Of a stretch of 10,562 nucleotides of DNA, positions 1 through 7,150 are shown in pieces. Source of the DNA: Simkania negevensis (GTDB lineage: Bacteria > Chlamydiota > Chlamydiia > Chlamydiales > Simkaniaceae); contig JACPWA010000063.1 in NCBI GenBank assembly GCA_016191565.1, positions 1 to 10,562 on the forward strand, in the 5' to 3' direction. The translations under genes were made by a program, and so were the position numbers. Numbering within the stretch: the stretch's first letter is position 1; the number at the start of each line of letters is the position of its first letter. Below the pieces are notes generated by a model. It was given only the letters and a program-made list of their open reading frames with translations, made no database searches and was not told the origin of the DNA.

Positions 1-368
1 AAGCGAAATTCCTCCTCTTTCCAAAGAGGCTCGCCGCGGCTTTTTCTCTGCGCATTGGCCGCGCTAAGGAGAAACTCATAGTTGCTTACCCCCGGGATTT
101 CCAATGGATATTGAAATCCAATAAAAAGACCGAGATGTGAGCGCTCCTCCACTTCTAATTCAAGGAGATTTTTTCCCTTAAAGATAACTTCTCCCTTTTC
201 CACCTGATAATGAGGATCTCCGGCAAGCACCTTTGCTAAAGTAGATTTCCCCGCCCCGTTTGGGCCCATAATTGCGTGGATCTCACCCTCATGTACATCA
301 AGAGAAAATCCCTTAAGAATAGGCGACCCTTCCACGCTCACGTGAAGATCATGAATATGTAACATCAT
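1..368 (-). CDS. sufC: SufC, Fe-S cluster assembly ATPase (N-terminal part, cut by window edge)
   Basis: The first 122 codons are visible; the C-terminus lies beyond base 1. SufC is the cytosolic ABC-type ATPase of the SufBCD scaffold that builds Fe-S clusters. Seen: the start [18 protein letters not shown], a Walker A motif GPNGAGKST at residues 35–43, and a Q-loop region with [10 protein letters not shown], which is characteristic of SufC rather than of transport ATPases. The signature motif, Walker B and H-loop would lie outside the window. Two ATG codons are adjacent (368 and 365). An AGGA about 7 nt before the first one favours 368. The gene begins 25 nt after the sufB stop, so the two are almost surely cotranscribed, with sufD and sufS expected further left in many genomes. 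Identification is firm. Confidence 0.95.
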   Translation of the reverse strand, partial: MMLHIHDLHVSVEGSPILKGFSLDVHEGEIHAIMGPNGAGKSTLAKVLAGDPHYQVEKGEVIFKGKNLLELEVEERSHLGLFIGFQYPLEIPGVSNYEFLLSAANAQRKSRGEPLWKEEEFR

Positions 369-393
369 CCGTTTTTCCTGCTATACACGCTGA

Positions 394-1833
394 TTATCCT
401 ACGGACCCCTCCAGCTTCAGCGTCAAAAGCTTTTGGGCCTCTGCGGCAAATTCCAAAGGGAGTTCTTTAATCACCTCTTTGCAAAAGCCACTTAAAATCA
501 TCTGGATTGCCATTTCGCTATCCAGCCCTCTTGTTTTCAAATAAAAAAGCTGCTCCTCATTCATTCGGGAGGTAGAAGCCTCGTGTTCTACTGTTGAACT
601 CCCATTTCTCACCTCGATTGTAGGAAAGGTATTAGCACTACATCGATTGTTTACTAGCATCGAATCGCACTGGGTAAAGTTTCTAGAGCCGGTAGCTCTA
701 CTCCCCATGTGGACCATTCCCCGATAGGTATTGCGCGACTCATCAGCAGAGATTCCCTTCGAAATAATCCTCGAACGGCTCCTCTTACCACTATGAATCA
801 TCTTTGTCCCCGTATCAGCCTGCATCTTTCCATTAGTTAAAGCAACAGAGTAGAACTCTCCCACCGACTCCTCCCCTTGCAGGATACAGCTCGGATATTT
901 CCAGGTGATGGCCGCTCCCGCCTCTACCTGGGTCCAGGAGATCTTGGAGCGAAAACCGGCGCATCTCCCCCGTTTCGTCACAAAATTATAAATTCCCCCT
1001 TTCCCTGTTTTAGGATCTCCCGCATACCAGTTTTGCACAGTGGAGTATTTGATTTCTGCTCGATCTAAGGCTACAAGCTCTACTACAGCTGCATGAAGTT
1101 GGTTTGTATCATAGGCAGGGGCTGTGCACCCTTCTAAATAGCTGACATAGGAATCCTCTTCTGCAATGATCAGCGTCCGTTCAAATTGCCCTGTCTCTCT
1201 CTCATTAATCCGAAAATAGGTGGAAAGCTCAATGGGACATTTTACTCCCTTAGGTACATAGACAAAGGAGCCATCAGAAAAGACAGCTGAGTTAAGAGCT
1301 GCATAAAAATTATCCCCAATAGGGACCACAGAACCAAGATATTTTTCAAAAAGCTCTGGATATTTTTGCATTCCTTCAGAGATCGAACAAAGAACCACTC
1401 CTGCCTTTGCGAGAGTCTCACGAAAAGTAGTGCCCAGCGATACCGAATCAAATACTACATCGATTGCTACATTTGTCAGCCTTTTTTGCTCATCTAAAGG
1501 AACACCGAGCTTTTCAAAAGTGCGTAAAAGCTCTGGATCTACCTCCTCTAAACTGCTTAAAGATTGTTTTTTCTTTGGCGCTGCATAGTAACGAAGTTCT
1601 TGAAAATCGATAGGAGCAATCTCTAAATTCCCCCACTTAGGGAGGGTCATTTCCTTCCACCTTTCATAAGCCTTTAACCTAAAAGCAAGCATAAAGGGGG
1701 GCTCTCCCTTTTTGGCAGAAAGAGCGCGGATAATTTCTTCGTTTAGCCCCTTGGGGAAAAGCTCTGTTTCAATCTCTGTCCGAAAACCATACTTATATTC
1801 TTTTTGACTTTCGAGCAGCTCCTCTGTAGTCAT
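394..1833 (-). CDS. sufB: SufB, Fe-S cluster scaffold protein
   Basis: This is the full-length SufB scaffold, 479 aa from the ATG at 1833, the usual size of the family. With SufC and SufD it assembles Fe-S clusters in the cytosol. Seen: the N-terminal segment with KYGF, the core [17 protein letters not shown] and [31 protein letters not shown] (Cys398, which aligns with the conserved core cysteine of the family), VEHEAS (His417), and the C-terminal [15 protein letters not shown]. These blocks are typical of SufB and distinguish it from SufD. Start choice: a GTG at 1839 is in frame two codons earlier, but the AAAGGG purine run ends only 2 nt before it and 8 nt before the ATG at 1833, so the ATG is preferred. 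It lies 25 nt upstream of sufC, and terminator hairpins separate it from the gene before it. Confidence 0.95.
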   Translation of the reverse strand: MTTEELLESQKEYKYGFRTEIETELFPKGLNEEIIRALSAKKGEPPFMLAFRLKAYERWKEMTLPKWGNLEIAPIDFQELRYYAAPKKKQSLSSLEEVDPELLRTFEKLGVPLDEQKRLTNVAIDVVFDSVSLGTTFRETLAKAGVVLCSISEGMQKYPELFEKYLGSVVPIGDNFYAALNSAVFSDGSFVYVPKGVKCPIELSTYFRINERETGQFERTLIIAEEDSYVSYLEGCTAPAYDTNQLHAAVVELVALDRAEIKYSTVQNWYAGDPKTGKGGIYNFVTKRGRCAGFRSKISWTQVEAGAAITWKYPSCILQGEESVGEFYSVALTNGKMQADTGTKMIHSGKRSRSRIISKGISADESRNTYRGMVHMGSRATGSRNFTQCDSMLVNNRCSANTFPTIEVRNGSSTVEHEASTSRMNEEQLFYLKTRGLDSEMAIQMILSGFCKEVIKELPLEFAAEAQKLLTLKLEGSVG

Positions 1834-1881
1834 AGACACTACCCTTTCATTTTCAAAAGAAAATTATGCACTCCTCATATA

Positions 1882-1916
1882 CAAAAAGGAGATTGTAAAA
1901 CCTTTTACAATCTCCT
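1882..1916 (-). terminator. Rho-independent terminator, perfect 14-bp stem
   Basis: The arms 1887–1900 and 1903–1916 are perfect 14-nt reverse complements separated by two bases (CC on the plus strand). Read on the minus strand, the hairpin is followed directly by TTTTTG, so it terminates transcription arriving from the paralog pair at 2998–2011 before it enters sufB. The stem is AT-rich near the loop and GC-richer at the base. It lies about 50 nt upstream of the sufB start, so it could also act as an attenuator for suf, but nothing seen argues for alternative folding. Confidence 0.85.
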
Positions 1917-1936
1917 AAGGATACCTGATTTCTATT

Positions 1937-1958
1937 AAAAAGGATAGTTTCTTATCCT
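1937..1958 (-). terminator. Possible weaker terminator hairpin upstream of the main one
   Basis: The arms aggata (1941–1946) and tatcct (1953–1958) pair around a 6-nt loop. On the minus strand the stem runs into a TTTTT tract (1941–1937). The stem is short (6 bp), so alone it would be weak. It lies about 20 nt before the strong hairpin, giving a tandem arrangement after the interrupted paralog. Between it and the gene end, a further loose inverted repeat (agggaa/ttccct, 1961–1983) is visible. Confidence 0.45.
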
Positions 1959-2010
1959 AGAGGGAAAGCACAGTCCCTTCCCTAGAGAAAGAAGCTTATT
2001 TCTACTATCT

Positions 2011-2496
2011 TTAGCCCAAGCTCAATATACCCTCAAATACGTTAGCCACAACTCGATTAAAAGCTCCGTAGCAAACTATCTTGCCTAGGTCTTTCCACGA
2101 AGGCAATTGTCTCATGGTAAAAAGTACAGCGAAAATTTTATAGAAACAAGCAAATACTGCACCCGCCATAACATCTATTGCAAACTTTTCTGTTGTATTT
2201 AGATCTTCATATTTTTTTCCCTAGTAACAGCCATCGACGATTCTAGATCTAATAGCGTAATGAAGATAACTATCCGACAACAAGCCATAGATTTTTGTAT
2301 TGATTTTGATATGAGAGAATTCTCTTCCATAAGCTTCATAACCACTCCGGTGTAAAGCCCGGCCTATCTCTTTAGATGCTCTTAAGGTTGCCCAAGCAGG
2401 AAAAGTGCCTACGACTCCTTGCCGAATCTTCCATTGAACATTAGCATTGTCTGGTATCTCGTCATGCACAAACACGTTCTTTACTCTTGATGACAT
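2011..2496 (-). pseudogene. Interrupted paralog of the preceding small protein (in-frame TAG)
   Basis: From the ATG at 2496 (GGAGG ends 9 nt upstream) the frame gives 91 aa, a TAG at 2221–2223, then 69 more codons in the same frame to TAA at 2011–2013. The part after the stop is unmistakably coding-like: it matches the C-terminal half of the neighbour at 2558–2998, sharing AGA(I/V)FAC, RQLPSWKDLGK, YG and RVVA. The part before it shares VFVH, PAW and YG(F/L)LSDSY. Around the stop the two proteins read AYQGYQK and CY*GKKYE, so the stop replaces a glutamine. Total length without the stop would be about 161 aa. The most economical reading is a recent nonsense mutation (CAG to TAG or similar) in a tandem duplicate. 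Expression of a 91-aa truncated protein, readthrough of the TAG, or a sequencing error are alternatives. Function unknown. Confidence 0.75.
2080..2109. repeat. Paralog-derived DNA repeat, copy 1
   Basis: This 30-nt stretch in the 3' half of the interrupted gene is identical at 28 of 30 positions to 2627–2656 in the neighbouring intact gene. Both encode RQLPSWKDLGK or a close version of it. It marks the best preserved part of the tandem duplication and a possible site for recombination between the copies; it is not an independent mobile repeat. Confidence 0.8.
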
Positions 2497-2557
2497 CGTT
2501 TCATTCCTCCAACTTTGTTCTATTATTTGTTTCTTCTTAGTCCTTATATCCCGTTTA

Positions 2558-2998
2558 TTAAAAAAGGTTAGCAACCACTTGAAATAGATAAGCCACAACA
2601 CGAGTAGCCACTCCATAGGACGCCGTCTTGCCTAGATCCTTCCACGAAGGCAATTGCCTATTCCAGGCTTTAAGTGAGATCTGGAAGCAACAAGCAAATA
2701 TGGCACCTGCCAAAAGGTCTATTCCAAGTTCTTCTTTATCAACTAACTTCTGGCTCTTTTGATATCCTTGATATGCTCTATATTGGTCAGCTAACAGAGC
2801 TTTAATATAGGGATGAGCATAACTATCTGATAAAAAGCCATAGGCTAGGGTAGAGAACCTTTGTCCACTAAGCCATTGTACTTTTCTACATCCCCATCCT
2901 GCCATCCAAGCAGGAAGAGCGCCTTGTACCCCTGCTACACCCATCGTAAAAAGGTTCCTCGGTACCTTACCTGCTTTGTGAACAAATACTAATGACAT
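2558..2998 (-). CDS. Small hydrophobic protein of unknown function, intact member of a tandem pair
   Basis: A 146-aa protein that I do not recognise with confidence. The start at 2998 has GGAG about 8 nt upstream. Seen: a short N-terminus with VFVH; a mildly hydrophobic stretch at about residues 16–34 (MGVAGVQGALPAW); YGFLSDSY at 53–60; a polar Gln/Tyr/Lys-rich segment at 70–90; a hydrophobic, probable membrane segment at about 92–112 (DLLAGAIFACCF); then RQLPSWKDLGK at 114–124 and a second hydrophobic segment to the C-terminus. Length, the YG..sD motif, the later D.lA...F motif and the final Gly/Tyr-containing hydrophobic segment loosely recall the AlaE L-alanine exporter family (about 149 aa), but this is by eye and weak. 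The next gene downstream (2496–2011) is a paralog carrying a stop codon. It follows kdsB after 124 nt and may have its own promoter. Confidence 0.7.
   Translation of the reverse strand: MSLVFVHKAGKVPRNLFTMGVAGVQGALPAWMAGWGCRKVQWLSGQRFSTLAYGFLSDSYAHPYIKALLADQYRAYQGYQKSQKLVDKEELGIDLLAGAIFACCFQISLKAWNRQLPSWKDLGKTASYGVATRVVAYLFQVVANLF
2627..2656. repeat. Paralog-derived DNA repeat, copy 2
   Basis: This is the partner of 2080–2109 (28 of 30 bases identical). It lies in the 3' part of the intact paralog, over the codons of RQLPSWKDLGK. The neighbouring sequence is clearly less similar at DNA level, so this block is either under stronger constraint or has been homogenised by gene conversion. Confidence 0.8.
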
Positions 2999-3029
2999 CG
3001 TTACCTCTCCATTGTTTGCAAAGAAGCAA

Positions 3030-3058
3030 TTATTAAGATTGTATCAATTAAATCTCAA
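3030..3058 (-). promoter_or_regulatory. Possible sigma70-like promoter for the small paralog pair
   Basis: On the minus strand TTGAGA (3058–3053) is separated by 17 nt from TAATAA (3035–3030), about 32 nt before the start codon at 2998. The -35 matches consensus in 5 of 6 bases, the -10 in only about half. TACAAT, nearby, is a better -10 but lacks a -35 at the right distance. The 124-nt gap after kdsB and the AT-rich content make a promoter here plausible. No convincing terminator was seen after kdsB, so readthrough from the rfb operon is also possible. Confidence 0.3.
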
Positions 3059-3122
3059 CAAAAATTTTTAATCTCCTAGGAAATAAAAAACCGATGAGAA
3101 GAAGACAGACTTGCAACGAGCT

Positions 3123-3872
3123 CTACCCACTGCTTCTTACTGTAATATGCTCAATAGCGGCAAGGAGATCAAGAGGGGTGTCAATTCCAAGACTCTCATG
3201 AGGAGATTCATGCACCTGAATGGCAAGACCCCCCTCTAAGAAGCGGAGCTGCTCCAGCTGTTCTACTTCCTCTAGAAAAGAGGGAAAAGAAAGGGCGATT
3301 TTTTCCAATGCTTTTTCAGTATAGGCATAGATGCCAATGTGTTTGTAATAGGTTCCCTCGCTAAAGGGAAGATCGCGATGAAAAGGGATGGGAGACCTAG
3401 AAAAGTAAAGTGCCTTTCCTTCTTGACCTGTCACCACTTTAACAATATGAGGAGTGGTAAGCTCCTTTTCTGAGCTGATCTTTTTCTTGAGGGTCCAAAC
3501 ATCCGCTTGTTCTTCCCCTACAGTTTGCAGAAGGGTGGCAATCATCTCTTTAGTAATGAAGGGTTCATCCCCTTGCCAATTCACCCAAATATCTCCCTTG
3601 AGCGCTTTTTGCTGCATCAGCTCGATAAGCCGCTCTGTGCCACTTTTGCAATGGAGGGAGGTCATAAAGTAGCGCCCCTGAAAACTCTCGATCAGGCGCG
3701 CTGTTTTAAGGTCGTCGATTGCAAAGGCGATCTCATCAAAAAGAAGAGAGCTTTTCGCTGCTTCCCATACCCATTGGAGAAGAGGTTTAGAGCCAAGAGT
3801 GCTGAGCACTTTTTTGGGAAATCGTTTAGAGGCAAGGCGAGCTGGAATAACGCAGACAATCTTTTTTTTCAT
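3123..3872 (-). CDS. kdsB: KdsB, CMP-Kdo synthetase (3-deoxy-manno-octulosonate cytidylyltransferase)
   Basis: This cytosolic enzyme activates Kdo with CTP to CMP-Kdo for the lipopolysaccharide inner core. Seen, counting from the ATG at 3872 (249 aa, the family's normal length): the nucleotide-binding N-terminus IPARLASKRFPKKVL (9–23), SGTERL (77–82), QGDEP (100–104), LYFSRSPIPF (155–164), KHIGIYAY (177–184), LEQLR (206–210) and IDTPLDL (230–236). All are KdsB blocks in the expected order. The residue before QGDEP is Trp, where Val or Ile is usual. An in-frame ATG at 3887 would add five residues but overlaps the rfbB end and has no better ribosome site. With 3872 the junction reads TAGAATG, a 1-nt gap suggesting translational coupling. 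It is the last gene of the rfbC–rfbD–rfbB–kdsB cluster, linking rhamnose and Kdo supply. Confidence 0.93.
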   Translation of the reverse strand: MKKKIVCVIPARLASKRFPKKVLSTLGSKPLLQWVWEAAKSSLLFDEIAFAIDDLKTARLIESFQGRYFMTSLHCKSGTERLIELMQQKALKGDIWVNWQGDEPFITKEMIATLLQTVGEEQADVWTLKKKISSEKELTTPHIVKVVTGQEGKALYFSRSPIPFHRDLPFSEGTYYKHIGIYAYTEKALEKIALSFPSFLEEVEQLEQLRFLEGGLAIQVHESPHESLGIDTPLDLLAAIEHITVRSSG

Positions 3873-3873
3873 T

Positions 3874-4929
3874 CTAAACTCTTTCATAGTGCTTTTTTAT
3901 CCAATGGCGATATTCACCTGAACGCACACGGGCGACCCACTCTCTATTGTGCACATACCAAGCTACTGTTTGTCTCAGCCCTTCTTGGAAAGGGGTGCGC
4001 GCTTCCCAACTAATCTCTCTTTTCATTTTCTCTGGATTAAGAACATAGCGAAAATCATGGCCAGGGCGATCGGCAACATAGGTGATTTTATCAAGATACC
4101 GTTTTTTATCATGACCGGTGAGCTCAGCAAAGATCTCAATGAGTTCAATCACCAGATCAATATTCTTCTTTTCCCTCCCCCCTCCAATATTATAAACCTC
4201 TCCTTTCTTTCCTTTGCGAAGGATCTCCCACACCGCTTCGGAATGGTCATCGACATAGAGCCAATCGCGCCGGTTTTCTCCATTGCCATATACAGGAAGG
4301 GTTTTTCCCTCAAGGCATCTAGAAATCATTAGAGGAATAATCTTTTCTGGAAACTGATAGGGACCATAATTGTTCGAGGCATGAGAAACTGTAGTTGACA
4401 GTTGATAGGTTTGACTGTAGGCGCGTACAAAATGATCAGAAGAGGCTTTAGAAGCTGCATAAGGGGAATTAGGGAAGTAGGGGCTATGTTCATCAAAAGA
4501 GCCCTCTTCTATCGATCCATACACCTCATCAGTTGAGATATGATGAAAATGGATCTCAGGACATTCTCTGATATATTCAAGGAGCGCAAAGGTGCCGAAA
4601 AGGTTCGTTTCCAGAAAAGGGTAGGGATCATGAATGCTCCGATCTACATGAGTCTCTGCTGCAAAATGGACAATCAGATCGATTTTATATTCGAGATGGA
4701 GTTTTTTTAATAAAGAGGAGTCTCGAATATCTCCTTTGATGAAGAGATACCTCGGATCGCTTGCTATAGGGGCGAGATTTTCTACATTTCCTGAGTAGGT
4801 CAGAAGGTCGTAGTTGATCGCCTTTCCTGCAAAGGATCGTTTTTGGAGCAGAGTGCGGAGGAAGGAAGAGCCTAAGAATCCTGCTCCTCCTGTAATGAGA
4901 ATAGTGGCTTTTTCCAGATGAGGAATCAT
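3874..4929 (-). CDS. rfbB: RmlB, dTDP-glucose 4,6-dehydratase
   Basis: An NAD-dependent extended short-chain dehydrogenase that converts dTDP-glucose to dTDP-4-keto-6-deoxyglucose, the second step of dTDP-L-rhamnose synthesis, in the cytosol. It has 351 aa, a typical length. Seen: the Rossmann motif GGAGFLGS (14–21), HFAAETHVDRSI (88–99), the catalytic triplet Thr133-Asp134-Glu135 in STDEVYG, the YAASK motif with Tyr157 and Lys161, SNNYGPYQFPEK (185–196), and RDWLYVDDH (221–229). TDE plus SNNYGPYQFPEK separates RmlB from UDP-galactose epimerases. All catalytic residues are present. The ATG directly follows the rfbD stop (TAA-ATG), with a strong GGAGGAG site 9 nt upstream inside rfbD. Confidence 0.95.
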   Translation of the reverse strand: MIPHLEKATILITGGAGFLGSSFLRTLLQKRSFAGKAINYDLLTYSGNVENLAPIASDPRYLFIKGDIRDSSLLKKLHLEYKIDLIVHFAAETHVDRSIHDPYPFLETNLFGTFALLEYIRECPEIHFHHISTDEVYGSIEEGSFDEHSPYFPNSPYAASKASSDHFVRAYSQTYQLSTTVSHASNNYGPYQFPEKIIPLMISRCLEGKTLPVYGNGENRRDWLYVDDHSEAVWEILRKGKKGEVYNIGGGREKKNIDLVIELIEIFAELTGHDKKRYLDKITYVADRPGHDFRYVLNPEKMKREISWEARTPFQEGLRQTVAWYVHNREWVARVRSGEYRHWIKKHYERV

Positions 4930-5790
4930 TTATAGTATCTCCTCCATACATTCTTGGAGCGACTCTTTCCAGTGCCGCATCTTGCTACTAAGGAGAGGCT
5001 CTATTTTTTTTGTGCTTAACACAGAGTAAAGAGGGCGCGGTGCTTTGGCTCCATATTCTTTTGTGGTAATCGGCACAAGAGAGGTGCAGCGGAGGGAAAT
5101 ATTTTTTTCTTGAAGCTTAGCATAGACCTCCTGAGCCCACTCAAACCAGCTAGTTTCTCCTTGATTGGCAAAATGAAAGAGCCCTGAGCGATCTAATAGT
5201 AAAAGCTCTAGACTCGCTAAAACAAGATCATCGCTAAAAGTAGGTCTCCCCCTCTGATCACTCACTATGTTTAATGTCTCTTTTTCTCGCATCAACCGGA
5301 TGATTGTTTTTACAAAATGGTTCCCCTCTTTACCAAAAAGCCAAGAGGTGCGAATGATGCAACTTTCAGGATAGATCAAAAGGAGTTTTTCCTCTCCTAA
5401 CCGTTTAGTCTTTCCATAGACAGATAGGGGAGAGCAAAGATCTTTTTCCTCATAAGGACTTCCTTTCGTTCCATCAAACACATAATCGGTGGAAAAATGG
5501 AGAATTTTTTTCCCTTTTTCTTTGGCTAGAGCAGCGAGGATCTCTACCCCTCTACTATTCACAAGAAAGGCTTTTTCCTCTTCTATTTCCCCAAGGTCCA
5601 CAGCTGTATAGGCAGCGCAATTGATGATATGAGTAAACGGCTGCCTTTCAAAATGCTCCTGCACAGCAGCAGGGCGCGTCAGATCTACTTCACTCCGGGA
5701 AGTGGCAAAAAAATCGATCCCCTTCTGAGAAAGAATCCTCTGAAAGCTTTGAGAAAGCATCCCCTGTTTACCAACAATCCATATCCTCAT
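4930..5790 (-). CDS. rfbD: RmlD, dTDP-4-dehydrorhamnose reductase
   Basis: The NADPH-dependent enzyme of the last step, giving dTDP-L-rhamnose. It has 286 aa, typical. Seen: the dinucleotide-binding GKQGML (7–12), INCAAYTAVD (56–65), STDYVFDG (100–107), the YGKTK motif with Tyr125 and Lys129, RTSWLFG in mid-protein, and DQRGRPTF before the substrate-binding part. The glycine motif is slightly unusual (GxxGML followed by Ser, where Gly is common), but the fold signatures are intact. Its ATG overlaps the rfbC stop as ATGA, with GGAG 8 nt upstream. The order rfbC–rfbD–rfbB differs from the common enterobacterial rfbBDAC order, and no rfbA lies between. Confidence 0.93.
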   Translation of the reverse strand: MRIWIVGKQGMLSQSFQRILSQKGIDFFATSRSEVDLTRPAAVQEHFERQPFTHIINCAAYTAVDLGEIEEEKAFLVNSRGVEILAALAKEKGKKILHFSTDYVFDGTKGSPYEEKDLCSPLSVYGKTKRLGEEKLLLIYPESCIIRTSWLFGKEGNHFVKTIIRLMREKETLNIVSDQRGRPTFSDDLVLASLELLLLDRSGLFHFANQGETSWFEWAQEVYAKLQEKNISLRCTSLVPITTKEYGAKAPRPLYSVLSTKKIEPLLSSKMRHWKESLQECMEEIL

Positions 5791-6338
5791 GAATAGAGCT
5801 CCAACTCCCGAAAGGGGGGATTATTTTGATCTCTGGAAGATAAAAGGGGAGTTTTGATGGGCCAGTTAATCCCAATTTCCGGATCGTTATAGGCAAATCC
5901 CTTTTCTGTATCAGGGTGATAAGGAGCGCTCACTTTATAAAGAACATGTGCCTCCTTGCTGAGAACGCAAAACCCATGAGCAAACCCGATCGGGACAAAG
6001 AGCTGTTTTCTCTTTTTCCCTCCTAAAATCACCCCTTCCCATTTTTTAAATGTTGGAGAAAAAACGCGGATGTCGACAATCACATCATAGATCTCGCCGC
6101 TGATCACACAAATGAGCTTGTCTTGACCAGGAGAATGTTTTGACCTTTCTTGAAAATGCATTCCTCGGAGGACTCCTTTTTTAGAAAAAGAGTGATTGTC
6201 TTGGACAAAGGTAGAAAAGACCCCTGCCTCCTCATATCTTTTTTTCTGATAGGATTCGAGAAAAAACCCCCTCGTGTCGGCAAATACCTTGGGGGTAATG
6301 ATTTTTGCTCCCTTTAAAGAAAGCTCTGCTACTTCCAT
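5787..6338 (-). CDS. rfbC: RmlC, dTDP-4-dehydrorhamnose 3,5-epimerase
   Basis: A cupin-fold, cofactor-free epimerase acting between RmlB and RmlD. It has 183 aa, typical. Seen: DTRGFFLESY (21–30), QDNHSFS (46–52), GVLRGMHFQ (55–63) with the catalytic His61 and the phosphate-binding Arg58, YDVIVDIR (84–91), PIGFAHGFCVLS (116–127), the LYK tyrosine Tyr134, and the C-terminal SSRDQNNPPF with Asp170. The motif RGMHFQ replaces the usual RGLHYQ, a conservative change. A strong AGGAGG site lies 9 nt before the ATG. It is the first gene of the four-gene sugar-nucleotide operon, and a good promoter is visible about 70 nt upstream. Confidence 0.95.
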   Translation of the reverse strand: MEVAELSLKGAKIITPKVFADTRGFFLESYQKKRYEEAGVFSTFVQDNHSFSKKGVLRGMHFQERSKHSPGQDKLICVISGEIYDVIVDIRVFSPTFKKWEGVILGGKKRKQLFVPIGFAHGFCVLSKEAHVLYKVSAPYHPDTEKGFAYNDPEIGINWPIKTPLLSSRDQNNPPFRELELYS

Positions 6339-6406
6339 GTACTAACTCCTCCTCTATGCCGCACCTGACCACAAACTGGATTTAGGCCCGCGCAATACAA
6401 CTAAGA

Positions 6407-6435
6407 AGTATAGCCTCTTAGGTGCAATTTGACAA
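6407..6435 (-). promoter_or_regulatory. Probable sigma70-type promoter of rfbC–rfbD–rfbB–kdsB
   Basis: On the minus strand TTGTCA (6435–6430) is followed after exactly 17 nt by TATACT (6412–6407); each box matches consensus at five of six bases. Transcription would start near 6400, giving a leader of about 60 nt before rfbC. The -35 and most of the spacer lie inside the last codons of pgeF, so the promoter overlaps the end of the upstream gene. No terminator hairpin separates pgeF from rfbC, so some readthrough is also possible. Confidence 0.5.
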
Positions 6436-7128
6436 TGCAATGAGAGTCGCATTATTTCCTTCTTCTTTCCTCCGGTAAGAGAAAAAATCTTTTTCATTCT
6501 GCTTCGAACACAAACCGGCGACTTCAATTTTTTTTATTCCCTCCGCTTCAAGCTGAAAACGGCTGATTTCCCAAAAATCAAAGTAGAGTTCTTTTTTTTG
6601 AAATGGCCAAAAATGAGGAGGAAGTTCCTCTCTATAATGGATAAACTGTGCAGATTCTGGCCCTAAGCTAGGAGAGATACAAACAATCAAATCTGCAGCT
6701 TCCGACCCAAAAAGAGCTTTCATCTTATCAATCACTTTTTTATAGATATTTTTTACACTGCCCCGCCATCCACAATGGACATTTGCTACAGCTTTGTTTA
6801 CAGGATCAAAAAAAATCGCTGCCTGGCAATCTGCATGCCGAATCATCAGCGCTAACCCCTCTTCTTGAGTTGTGAGCGCATCAAAATTCTCTTCCAGATA
6901 CCACCCTAGGAGTTTTCTTTCCCTGACATGTAAGATCTGGTCTCGATGCACTTGCCTAAGTCCAACTCCCCTTGAGGCGCCCAAAAGGGCAAGTGCTTTT
7001 TCTTGATTTTCCTCCTTTTTCAAATCAAAATTGCCTGTGCGGAGAAAAGTAGCATGGCGCAGCTCTTTATAGGGCTGCAGAAGCTCAAATTCGAGCCATT
7101 CTATTCCATTTTTTTCTCTTCTAATCAT
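6418..7128 (-). CDS. pgeF: PgeF/YfiH-family protein (purine nucleoside phosphorylase / laccase-domain family)
   Basis: A member of the YfiH/YlmD/LACC1 family of zinc-dependent cytosolic enzymes. Reported activities are purine nucleoside phosphorolysis or deamination, and in E. coli hydrolysis of misincorporated amino acids from UDP-MurNAc (PgeF). It has 236 aa, similar to the family. Seen: RQVH with His61, RHADCQAA with Cys101, HCGWRG with His118 (the three expected zinc ligands), SPSLGPESAQF at about 152–162 (the usual G..GP region), and the C-terminal FFSYRR (215–220). The N-terminus is shorter and less canonical than in E. coli (no clear GGVS block). The assignment to the family is firm; the exact substrate cannot be told from sequence. 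It is transcribed away from the CPBP gene and towards rfbC, with a 79-nt gap. Confidence 0.88.
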   Translation of the reverse strand: MIRREKNGIEWLEFELLQPYKELRHATFLRTGNFDLKKEENQEKALALLGASRGVGLRQVHRDQILHVRERKLLGWYLEENFDALTTQEEGLALMIRHADCQAAIFFDPVNKAVANVHCGWRGSVKNIYKKVIDKMKALFGSEAADLIVCISPSLGPESAQFIHYREELPPHFWPFQKKELYFDFWEISRFQLEAEGIKKIEVAGLCSKQNEKDFFSYRRKEEGNNATLIALSNCT

Positions 7129-7150
7129 CGATTATCTCTACTGATTACAG

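Noticed and set aside
1834..1839. GTG start for sufB two codons upstream of the ATG
   Set aside because: The purine-rich ribosome site ends only 2 nt before the GTG but 8 nt before the ATG at 1833, so the ATG is better placed.
2497..2616. 40-residue N-terminal extension of the interrupted paralog, open upstream of 2496
   Set aside because: It overlaps the end of the upstream paralog, shares nothing with the intact copy, and a strong GGAGG site precedes the internal ATG at 2496.
2080..2656. Insertion sequence or mobile repeat between the two 30-nt near-identical blocks
   Set aside because: The blocks fall at the same codons of two homologous genes in the same orientation, with no transposase or terminal inverted repeats; gene duplication explains them.
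3873..3887. Longer kdsB start at 3887
   Set aside because: It adds five residues not usual for KdsB, overlaps rfbB and has no better ribosome site; the ATG at 3872 gives the standard N-terminus and a 1-nt coupled junction.
3454..4332. Plus-strand open frames opposite kdsB and rfbB
   Set aside because: They lie antisense to well conserved enzymes, have no recognisable motifs and overlap one another in different frames.
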